A stretch of 64,000 bases of DNA. It comes from Undaria pinnatifida (Eukaryota; Sar; Phaeophyceae; Laminariales; Alariaceae). Every line of letters starts with the position of its first letter. Positions within the stretch are counted from its first letter, which is position 1. Shown in pieces: positions 23,175 through 34,000 of the stretch. The position numbers and the translations under genes are program-made. The notes below the pieces were generated by a model. The model ran no database searches. It had not been told where the DNA came from and saw only the letters and a list, made by a program, of their open reading frames with translations. The stretch spans positions 4,262,438-4,326,437 of the forward strand of contig JABAKD010000012.1 in NCBI GenBank assembly GCA_012845835.1. Reading direction: 5' to 3'.

Positions 23175-25112
23175 ATGGCTTTCCCGTCGCTTCCGCTACC
23201 GCCGGACTCGAGCAAGCGCCATCATCCTCATGCTCATCCTCATCCTCATCACACTACCATGCTCCCGGCGGAGCAACAGCCTGCGGCTTTGTACATAGCG
23301 CCGACGGTGTCTTTGCGAGGGCTCGAAAATGGCGACGGTGCTTGTTGTCCGAGTAGCAGCAAAGACTTCAACTCCCCAAACGCTCTGCTGGGATCTCCCG
23401 GGCACCGCGGTGGTGGTGGTGGTTGTAGTGGTGGTGATGGTGTTGATCGTGATAATGGCGATGATGGTGATGGTGATCGTGACGGTTGTCGCGGTGGCGG
23501 TGGTGGTACTGGTGGTTGTGGTGGTGGTGATGGTGTTGACCGTGACGATGGCGATGGCGATGGCGATGGCGATGGTGATGGTGGCGATCGTGATGGTCGT
23601 GGAGGTCGTGTTGTGGAACGGGAAATCTGTAAATCTCCGAGCCCTCTGCTCGGAACTCCCAAACTCAACGGCGATAACTGTGATAGCGCTGGCGGTGACC
23701 GTGAGGACCGTGATGGTGACGGTGGCAATGATGGTGATGATCGCGGTAGCGGTGATGGTGATCGCGGTGATGGTGATGATGGCGGGGGCTATCATAAGGG
23801 TGGTTGTGGTATTGATCATAACGTTGAACAACGGGAAAGTCGATCATTCTCATCATCATTTACGGAATTTTCAACTCGTAGCCGCCGGAAAACATCTTTT
23901 CTGACTGCGACATCGTCATCATCACCACCGACACCATCAGCACCAACAACACCGGCCCAGACACAGACACCTACACCAACGCCACCACCTACACCACCTC
24001 CCAGCGGCGATGCTAACAACAACGCCACCACCTCCACCAGCAACAAGAATAAAATTTTAGCGCGGCGACGGTTAGCGGAGCTCGCGGGGTGCATGGGAGC
24101 GCTGGTACGGACTGCTACGACGTGTATCGGGGCCTCCGTGGCTATTTTCATAACCTTCTGGTCATTGTACCCCGTGTGCACCACGTGTGGGCAGCATGCC
24201 GCCGCGACCTCGGGTCGTGTGGGGGGTTCGTCTTCGCTCGACATCGCGGCGGCGGCGGCGGCGGCGGGGGAGGTGGAGCCGCACTCCACCCTCTACATAA
24301 ATCAGCTCCAGGTATGATTGCATTTATCAGCTCCTTGGTACATTAATTAGCTCCAGGCACATGATGTATGCATGCGATAGCACGAGAACAACAGACAGAG
24401 TGGGTGGGTGGTGACGGTTGTGTATTGGGGTGAGCAACGTGCAGAAATTTAACGTAGAAAAGCATGTGCATGATAGCACAGCAACAACGAACAGGGTAGG
24501 GCTGGTGTGATGGTTTTTGTATTTAGGTGGACAGCGTGCAGAACTTTACTGTTAGGTATCATATGATAGACCTGCACCCACGTTTTTAGGAAACGGAGTG
24601 GAAAATTAGTGCAGGGCAATTTGTTTTGCAGCAGAAATTCGACACGTACGTGTTCATACAAAGTACCGGTAAGCACTGGTGTATGCATGTATGGCCATGA
24701 AACGTGGTACGGCAGTAGTTGCAGAATTGACAACAACAGCGCGTTCTTCAATACTTCCAAAGGTAAGGCATTAAGCAGCCACACAGAGATTGCAGGCGCG
24801 GGTGAGATTTTACGATACTACACGATACAGATTCGGTGATTTCGGCGTACATCGTATGCACTATTCGCGAAGCACACAGACTTTACCGGTATCGACTTGC
24901 AACGCTGCGGTTGGATGGAGGATCAATTTTTTGACGGTTTTATAGTGCAGGTAAGCTTCTGGAAGTTGTGAATACCAGACGTCATGACCAAGCACGTACT
25001 CTATGGTAACCGGTAAACCCCTGCCTGCCAATGTGTGGTAGAGTCCGCTGTATCTCCTCCGACTTCCCACAGCCTTGTGATCGCGCATCATCAGTGTATG
25101 CATATACTGTTA
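23175..25112 (+). CDS. Unrecognised multi-exon gene, single-pass membrane protein with Asp/Gly-rich region
   Basis: Exons 23175-24311, 24590-24668, 24880-24950 and 25073-25112 (or on to about 25228) join in consistent phase (0, 1, 0) with GT donors and AG acceptors. The ATG at 23175 is preferred; the frame stays open upstream only from a GTG. The 379-residue first exon has His/Pro-rich residues 15-35, an Asp/Gly/Asp-Arg low-complexity region (about 80-215), a Pro/Thr-rich stretch (about 250-285), and a hydrophobic helix at about 313-334 (IGASVAIFITFWSLYPV) followed by CTTC. Exons 2-4 encode a diverse, normal-composition sequence (ETEWKISAGQFVLQQ; FTGIDLQRCGWMEDQFF; PCDRASSVYAY). That suggests a type II membrane protein with a lumenal or extracellular C-terminal domain. 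No family is recognised and the 3' end is not found. It could be the 5' part of the phospholipase at 28213, but no linking exon was seen. Confidence 0.5.
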
Positions 25113-25570
25113 GTATGTACGGGTGCCCCACTGGCGGCAAATCCCAACCGAAAACTCGTATGATGTCGAATCATACGCTATTCCAACGAAAAGTCTTTTG
25201 TTCGCTGTTTGTTATCCGTTGTGTATTAAGTAAGCTGTGTGAGACGGCACCGTCCGACTTTAATATACTCCGAAGTATATCAGTACGCGAGGGTATATTG
25301 ATACACTCGTATATCCTCTTAAGGTAGCACAAACGTATTCGACATATTATATATCACCGCCTAAGATGATTCAGAGACTGGCGTTAGGTAAAATGGCAAT
25401 ACGACCGGAAAACGCCCGGCCAAAAACGATATTCAAAAATAATTAAGGCAGCAGATAGATGCCATATTTTCGTTCTCGTAAAACTCTCATTCACGAGAGA
25501 GGATCAATTTTGGCGGTACTGTGGCGATTCTGGCGATTTTTGGCAAAATTCGGCCGTATCTGACCGTTTC

Positions 25571-26176
25571 TTGTCGTTTCGACTCTGGAGGGCCGTTGTC
25601 GACGCGAACGCGCTGCCCTCGAGCGACCGCCGCTGGTATGCCTCAGGCTGTCGTGGACTACGGATTCAACATCTTGGACCGTACTTCACCGCTGCCGCCC
25701 GACCAGCCGCCCTGCGGACACCGCGCCCACCTCGGATAGTTTCGCCCTCGGGCGTTTTGTCCGAAGGCCCCATCATCGGCCCTGTCTATACGGTGACCAT
25801 CCATCGCGTTACTCATGCAGCCACCAGTGCTACACCCTTGGTAGATGTCTTCTCGCCCGATGCACCTTCGAGCGCCAGCACTCCCGCTGCTTCCTCAGAG
25901 ATACCAATATCGATCGAAATCGAGCACGTGGAATCTGTCGAGCGATACACGCACACTGGCTGGGTGCGTGACCAACGCGCCGAACCGGTGTGTGACGCGC
26001 CATTTGGTACCATCTCCGTGGAAGTCCCTCGGTTCCATCGGGTGACTTCCTCTTACATTTTCCGTCCACAAACGGCCCGTGTGGTCAAACGTACGTTTTT
26101 AGTGGAAAAGGGGTGCCTATACATGGGCGATGGCGAAGTTGTTAATCGCGTGCAGAAAATAACACCCCCGCTCTAG
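25571..26176 (+). CDS. Hypothetical ORF, 3' end or exon, unrecognised
   Basis: An open frame of about 200 codons ends at a TAG before 26177. The N-terminal limit is uncertain because other frames are also open at the start; an acceptor-like CTGGAG sits near 25590. The better part reads PISIEIEHVESVERYTHTGW and later RVVKRTFLVEKGCLYMGDGE, mixed in composition and not repeat-derived. It could be a retroelement scrap or a terminal exon. No family is recognised. Confidence 0.3.
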   Translation: MSFRLWRAVVDANALPSSDRRWYASGCRGLRIQHLGPYFTAAARPAALRTPRPPRIVSPSGVLSEGPIIGPVYTVTIHRVTHAATSATPLVDVFSPDAPSSASTPAASSEIPISIEIEHVESVERYTHTGWVRDQRAEPVCDAPFGTISVEVPRFHRVTSSYIFRPQTARVVKRTFLVEKGCLYMGDGEVVNRVQKITPPL

Positions 26177-28212
26177 ACTAGTTAGAACAACTGGGTTTGG
26201 GGATAATGTTATCGTGGGGCGTAACGTACATAAGTCACGCGCAGCCGATGTAACCGGCCCTGACGCTTTAGACTTGTTATCATAACTATGTTTCGTCTAG
26301 CGCTCTTACCGTAGGCAGACAACGCGTCTTGTTATGGTTTTAGTTACCTTTCTCCGGTGTCCCAATTGTTGTTTAGCGATTTCTCCGGCCGCCTCCTGCT
26401 TTTATGGGTGCCGGCTGTAACGTTTGAAAATATCAGGTACACGAGTACGCTCACCCCTGCTGCCTCCCCGTCACGGGTCCCCTGCGTGCCCTGGCTGTAA
26501 ATTCTTGCACCTTTTCCTCTTCCTCCGGTTGAGATTGACGGAACAGTTCGTAACGCCTGCGTGTCCCCTTCGCACGAACCCCTTCGACCTTTCCAGGATC
26601 GGTGCAAATGCCCCTACCATTTTTGCTTCTTCTCGTTTCATCTGCTCTCCACCTTAGTGTAGGCCGAGGAAGCGCAACGTTAGATACGCATGCTGTCGTA
26701 CGGTTTTCCCGCTGCCTAGGAGACGGCACCATTTTTGCGTCCCCCTTCCGCCTTATTGTATTGCTTATCCAGGCCCGAGGTTAAGGACTTCGTCCCTCAA
26801 CGACCGTTTGCCGATTCAGCGTCGGCCAAACGGTTCGTTTTCTTGCGCCCCGTGCTCCGCGCTCTATGTTATAGATCGTGACGATGTCTGCTATTTTTCA
26901 CGTTCTTTGTATTACCTTTTGCGTGAGAGTAGGCCGAAATTTCGCATACATCAGTCCCGCCCCCTTGATAGCGCGACCAAATATGTTGCCGTTTTTCCGC
27001 CCATGGTTTATCAGTTCCTATCCTCACTACTTGAGTGAGCCGGGCCGCGAAAGTACGCATTCAACATTCTTTCCCCTTTCGTTGTCATGGCTCGAAGTGC
27101 TTTTCGCCTTCGCCATGGGTCGGGTAGCAGAGTTTTGTGTTGTACGTCAAGATTTTCAGTAGCAGACCTATATTTCGTCGCCCTGGCTCTAAGTTCTTCG
27201 CGCCTTCGCCATGGATTGCCCCCGTTCGAAATGCTTCGCGCCATAGCCGTGGGTCGAGTAGCGCCATTTATGTGAAATGTATCTGGATCGTCAGTAGCAC
27301 AACGTTTTTTCGCCGGACTGATTATAACTCATTCTGTTGCTAGTTATACGAGCGACACCGCTCCCCCAAGCCTGGTTATCCGATTTTAGCTTGCTCTTTT
27401 GGCTTTCACTTACCAGTATGGTCAGACTGTCGGTGTCTGATTTGCCTTGTGCGCGTTCCATTGGTTTTCACCTACCCGCATGTCTAGACTTTTGGTGTCT
27501 TATTCGCATTACACGCGTTCTACAGTATTTCACGTACTATTAATAGTACGTGGGACATTTGGTGCCTGCGTTGCTTTGCACCCGTCCAATTAGCTTTTGG
27601 CTTGCGAGTTTGAGGTGTGGGAATGTGAATGGGCTTCAAAGCCACGCGTGTTCGATCCATTCTCCACATTATCCGTATGTCCGGATGGATTTAGTTCCAC
27701 CTGATATTTCTATTGATCTGCATATAAGTCCCTTCAGGGTGGGTTAGTGTTATGGTATCTCCTCTCTCCCGTGGCGGCGTTACGATTTATAACATTTGCC
27801 CCTTTCATAGCTGACAGGCAATGTCGCCTGCCTGAACAAACGGCTCCGCCCCCCTTTGTCAGAAGGTATCCGGCGGACAGCAAGCAACCAATACCAATGG
27901 TGAAACATCCAGGCAACCCTCGTGCGAGTGACCATTACAGAGCCTGAGGCACCCCGACATAGCAGCAGTCGGTCCCTAGGTCCATACTGCCTATGCCACT
28001 ACACGGTGATGTACAACCAGGGGCCTTCGGCAAGGCGGCCTTCGGCAAGGCTTGCACTTTCCTCAAAACACGCCCGTAGGGCAAAGCGAGGATAGTTGGC
28101 ATATTAACAGCCTTTTTGTCGATGTTCCAACCTACTGGCTGACCGACCGACTGACCGACCGATCGATCTTCCTCGTTCTGCGCTTAACACGTGTCTCGAC
28201 TACATGTATTAG
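26177..28212. other. No gene recognised; degraded repeats
   Basis: A word CTTCGCGCCTTCGCCATGG recurs with drift at about 27100, 27200 and 27235, indicating old duplication. Minus-strand ORFs at 26344-26732 have a charged, gag-like flavour but no diagnostic motif. An ATG at 26608 opens a signal-peptide-like MPLPFLLLLVSSALHLSVG, which could be the missing first exon of phospholipase copy 2, but no donor in the right place was found. Confidence 0.35.
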
Positions 28213-31000
28213 GTGATCGGCACCCACAATTCATACCACCGGCAAACAAGCGTTCCCGCCTTGAAACAATACTGGCCGTACCGGTTCCCGTCCCTCACCG
28301 ACCAGTTGGATGCCGGGGTGCGCCACCTCGAGCTGGACATCCACTACGATTGGAAGACCAGGAGGTACGCTGATAAGAGTAAGGCGCCAGCTATTCATTA
28401 TCTACACCGGGTGGTTGTTCCCTCGGTAGAGGCGCTTAGGAACGGGAGGGGGGGGGGTTGTCGCTATTAGTACTTGATGCATATTAAGAACGTATATACC
28501 TGTTTTGGTTGTGGACAACTAGGATTTGTTCGATGCTTGGTTGGAAGCACGTAAGAGGGGGGAGCTTGGTTTTTGTTGGATAGATGGGATGCACGGAGGG
28601 CTGTTCAGTTCCTAGGAGGCTTTTTTTTGTGCGTCAAACTCTTGTGGTTACGATTGACGTATTGTTGCGATTTCGTCGTAGTCGTTACTTCTGTTTATTA
28701 GTGCCTTGTTGTGATCAACCATCACGCTGCTCATGTTTGGATAGCAAACACAAACATAACGATGTTCGACGAACTCAACTTGGATATGTCATATGAGATA
28801 CATGTCCGTGAAATACATAATTTGGTCAAGCCGTCATGCATATATACCAGCTGAATTCCATCGGTCGGCCAACTGCTTCGTTACTCGCGCCTATGGACAC
28901 CTTTGGACTCGTACCCCCTGCCAATATGCGCCCTCAGATGGTTCGTATACCACATCTCCATGATCGACCCTCTTTCGACATGCAACTGTCTGGTGTCGTG
29001 CCTCGAGGAGATCAAGGCGTGGAGCAATTTGAACCCGATGCACCACATCCTCTTCCTTGACATCGAACTCAAGCTCACGGGGGATTTCCTGAGGGTAAGC
29101 GGCTCAGGCCCAAACCATGGCAGGGGGGCGAGGGGGCGTATTTTCATTCGGAGCAGCTTAGTAAGCAATCTCATGGCGGTGCATTCCGCGAAGAAAAACA
29201 AGCACAAAGGTTAACCCTTTTAGCACCGCACTCCCGACATGGGGAAGAAAAACTTGGAGTTTGACTAGGATGATTTTAGGTGTTGAAAGCGGGTTAAGGC
29301 ATGACGCGTGCTACGCTCGAGGGGTAACATGTTTCCTGCAAACCAGTTTTGGCTGATGGGGCTGCTCAACTAACAAACTACCTGATATCGCGGGAAACTC
29401 AGTCGAGGTTTACTCTTAATTTCTCGTTGTTAGCCTGCTATGACCTTGTTCATCGGTTTTGTACCTTCTCGAAATATGTTTTTTGGATGCGGTGGGGAGA
29501 TCTTCAAGCAAGGATGCTCAATTTTTCTTTGGTGTACCTCTCCCGTAGCATGCGTCACCTTTCATAACGAATACGATGGACATTCGCGCCGGTGGCCCTC
29601 ATCCGCTGAAGCAAGATCCTTAAACTAGACCCCGTTTGCCGGCTGATTCCCCACCCACTGCAACAATATTGCCCCGACGGTGCGCACTCCGGCGTGAATA
29701 AGAATGCTAGGTTCCAAGTATTCTCAACTCGTGATGTGTGCTTGTGTGTTGCCGTTCACTGACACAACACAGTTCTTTCTATCTACTCATTACTGATTCA
29801 CCCCCTTCAGATTTGAGCTGGACATTGTCGTAGACTCACATGTATAGTCTAATATCAATAGTTTTTATTTCTTCTCGATCCCTTAATTCCAGCCCCAACC
29901 GTCACTCCGCACCCCCACCCCTGGACACCCCTTTTCTCACACCCTCCTTCCCTCTCGCTATATAGATTTGCGGTCATCGCACTGCTGTTGAGGACCAGCG
30001 GGCGTTCCACAACCTGCAGCAGGCGGTACTAGATGCCTTCCCCCTTGAAAGAATTCTCACCCCGAGAGAAGTTCGAGGAGAGTATGCCACCATCTATGAC
30101 GCTGTCGCGGCGGGAGGTGCCTGTGTCGGTGGTACATGCGACACCAGTAGCAGTAGTAGCAGCAGCGGCGGCCGCGGCAACGGCGGCCGTGGAAACAGTA
30201 GTAATAGTAGTGAGCGGGTGGCGGACAAGGAGGCGGACGAGCAGGCGGAGGTGGGCGGCGGGGGGGATGGCGGCAATGCTAGCAGTGAGGGGCAGGCGGT
30301 CCAGGAGGCGGAGGTGGAAGGGGAGAGGTGGGGGGGCAGAATTAGTAGTGAAGGGGGGGGGGCAGGCGAGGTGGCGGAGACGGGGGAGGTGGGCGGATCG
30401 GGGTCGCAGTTGCTCGGGGGCTGGCCGAGGGTGGATGATACGAGAGGGATGGTCCTCTTCGTGATGGACTACCAGACGGTCAACATGGACTGCAGGGAAG
30501 GGGTTCGGAAGGTGAGTTGACGAAACACGGAAGGAAACTTAAACCCTCGTGATGCACCGGCGAAGGGTAGGGGACACCGCAAAAATAATAACAGTCACGA
30601 CTCGGCTTCGACGAGGAGGTTGGTAGTCCGCATTAACTGTTCGTTACGTCCCCATCCCGAGAATTTCTTGGGCGGTCGGGGTAGATGTCAGGGTTAAATT
30701 TAGGGTTAGCGTCTGGTTTTGTAGTCAATTCATGTTTTCCCACCTTTTTCGTCGAAGCAAGAAAACTTCCAATCAGTCCTCAAAGAAAACCACTCATACA
30801 AATTTGTTGTGCTTAGGGTATGGTTGGGTTGCGCTCTTCTGCTCACGGTCAACCATGCTTGCTTCAAGGCTTCGGCTCCGGGTCAGATGGTACTAAAACG
30901 TAGCAGTACTGCACTTACCTCCCTCCTCTTCCCCTTCCTCTTCCTCCTGCTCCTCCCCCTGTTCGTCCTCGTCCGCGTTTTTGTCCTGCTCGTCCTCCCC

Positions 31001-31032
<32 letters not shown>

Positions 31033-34000
31033 TGTCCTCGCCCTTCTTTTCCGCCTCTTTCTCCTCCTCCTCCGCCTCTTCCTCCTCCTCCACCCCCTCC
31101 TTCTCCTCCTCCTCCTCCTCCTCCCCCTGTTCGTCCTCCTCCTCCTCCTCCTCCTTCTTCTCCTTCTCCTTCCTGTTTCTCTCCCGCCCCCTCGTCTCGC
31201 TGGTGCTACCACTTACTTGTGAATTGTTCAGGCTCTTCCCGTGGACAAGACGGTATTCTTCGAGAGGGTACCGACGGACGAAGTATTCGAGAATCCCCCC
31301 TACGGAGCGTTTACTCAGGCGTGTCAGTGCGCGAAGCAGTGGTCGAACAGGAGCACGAGAATCGCCAGGAACGGCTTCATCATAAGAGTAAGCAATCCTT
31401 GGCATTTTCCCTCCCCTTCCCCCCCCTCCCTTCCCCCCCCTCCCTTCCCTTCCCTTCCCTTCCCTTCCCTCCCTTCCCTTCCCTTCCATCCCTTCCCTTC
31501 CCTTCCCTTCCCTTCCCTTCCCTTCCCTTCCCTTCCTTCCCTTCCCTTCCTTCCCTTCCCTTCCCTTCCCTTCCCTTCCCTTCCCTTCCCTTCCCTTCCC
31601 TTCCCTTCCCTTCCCTTCCCTTCCCTTCCCTTCCCTTCCCTTCCCTTCTCTTCCCTTCCCTCCCTTCCCTTCCCTTCCCTTCCCTTCCCTTCCCTTCCCT
31701 TCCCTTCCCTTCCCTTCCCTTCCCTTCCCTTCCCTTCCCTTCCCTTCCCTTCCCTTCCCTTCCCTTCCCTTCCCTTCCCTTCCCTTCCCTTCCCTTCCCT
31801 TCCCTTCCCTTCCTTCCCTTCCCTTCCCTTCCCTTCCCTTCCCTTCCCTTCCCTTCCCTTCCCTTCCCTTCCCTTCCCTTCCCTTCCCTTCCCTTCCCTT
31901 CCCTTCCCTTCCCTTCCCTTCCCTTCCCTTCCCTTCCCTTCCCTTCCCTTCCCTTCCCTTCCCTTCCCTTCCCTTCCCTTCCCTTCCCTTCCCTTCCCTT
32001 CCCTTCCCTTCCCTTCCCTTCCCTTCCCTTCCCTTCCCTTCCCTTCCCTTCCCTTCCCTTCCCTTCCCTTCCCTTCCCTTCCCTTCCCTTCCCTTCCCTT
32101 CCCTTCCCTTCCCTTCCCTTCCCTTCCCTTCCCTTCCCTTCCCTTCCCTTCCCTTCCCTTCCCTTCCTTCCCTTCCCTTCCCTTCCCTTCCCTTCCCTTC
32201 CCTTCCCTTCCCTTCCCTTCCCTTCCCTTCCCTTCCCTTCCCTTCCCTTCCCTTCCCTTCCCTTCCCTTCCTTCCCTTCCCTTCCCTTCCCTTCCCTTCC
32301 CTTCCCTTCCCTTCCCTTCCCTTCCCTTCCCTTCCCTTCCCTTCCCTTCCCTTCCCTTCCCTTCCCTTCCCTTCCCTTCTCTTCCCTTGCACCGACAAAC
32401 CATTACAAATTAAATTGTTTTACAAACTGCCTTGAATTATTGGCTGACACACCCACTGGCCGGTGAAAATAGCCTATTTCTCCCTGTGATGCCCTCTGGT
32501 TGAATCTAACGTGCCACCCCCACCCCTCACGGTGGCTCAAAGATCTGATACTGCTATCGATGCACCGTTACAGCAAATGCCCAGGTTGACTATTCGGGCT
32601 AAAGATGGAACGGACGTACCGTCAGCGCCGATTACGTACAACAATAACAAGGTGACCATTGATCAGAGATGCACCTTGTTTGACTTTTGTATGAGAACGT
32701 TGGGGCGCCTTCCACGGTTATTTAGAGGTTATATCATAAAAAGGTAGACAGAAGACCCACGGGGCACTCAGGCCCATGGGTTACCCGCGAGATACTCATG
32801 TGTGACCCATCGGAGATTCATGGATTATTCACCATGCGGGGCGGTGTCCATCCCGGTGGTTGCCGTTTTCGTCCGCGGTTGGTTGAAGTTGTAGGTATCT
32901 GGACGGATTCTTGAAGTGGGGATATCCTTTCCTTCCCGCATGCGGCGGAACCTTTACGACTGCCTCTATGGCTTGAATATTCCTGTTCAGCGCTAACCTT
33001 CTAGAAAAAAGCCAGCGGCGTCTGGCAGGGGTTTGATAGGCCAATCAGCGGCCAGAATCGACATTCAAAATTGTACTTTAGCTGCAAGTCTGGCTTGATC
33101 GCTGTGAGGACTGCCTCGGGATTGTCGGCAATGCTCAGCACGCCACGGCCGTGGCTATGCGCGGCACGAAACCTGGTGTTTTGCTGGTTGCGTCGCGTAC
33201 CCTTCCTACCCATACGGCAAAGATGGAGCTGAGACGCGCTGAGTGATGAGAACATGATGACAGACAGACAGCTAGACAACCAGACATGAGTGTTCCTGCA
33301 TCATATGATAGGCCATGGGCCAACAATATAACCCGATGACCGACATATGGACGACCCATGGGACAGTGCTATAACTGCATGGGCGACCCATGAGCGACCC
33401 ATGGGACAGAACTTCAAGACCGTGGGCGACCCACGGATGACCCATGGGTTGGGTCATCACCACAACCACATGGGTGACCGATGGGCGACCCATGGGACAT
33501 CGCTATCAAGTCAAGGGTGACGCATGGGCGAGCGACGGGCCAACATTGCATACCCATGAGTACATCGTGTGCGACCCAAGGGTCAAGCATACCTGGTATA
33601 CACCATGGGCAACATTTATCTAGTACTGCACACCTAAGGGTATTCCACGGGCCAGCACTGCAAGCTCATGGGTGACCCATGGGCAACCCATGGGCCTGTA
33701 CTATCAAGTGATAGGTACCCCATGGGCGATCCATAGGCGACCCGTGAGCAAGCACTACAAACGAACGGGTGATCCATGAGCGAACTATGGGCCAGCAATA
33801 TCAAGTCATGGGTGACTTATGGGCAGTCCACGGGCGACCCACGGGTGGTTCATGAGCCAACATTAAAAACCCGTGGGCGACTCGTGGGTGACCCATGGGC
33901 AACTCATGGGCCACCGCTAGAACCTCATGGGTGGCCCATGGACCAACACCGTAGAGGTATGGGATACTTACGGGTAACACGTATAAACCATGGGCGGCCC

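Noticed and set aside
24449-25103. Minus-strand ORFs opposite the membrane gene
   Set aside because: They look protein-like, but the plus strand gives three exons in consistent phase with good donors, which the minus strand does not.
30893-32466. ORFs of 360-500 codons on both strands (GKGRE and PSLPF repeats)
   Set aside because: They are translations of the (CCCTT)n array and adjoining pyrimidine tract; the composition excludes stop codons in every frame.
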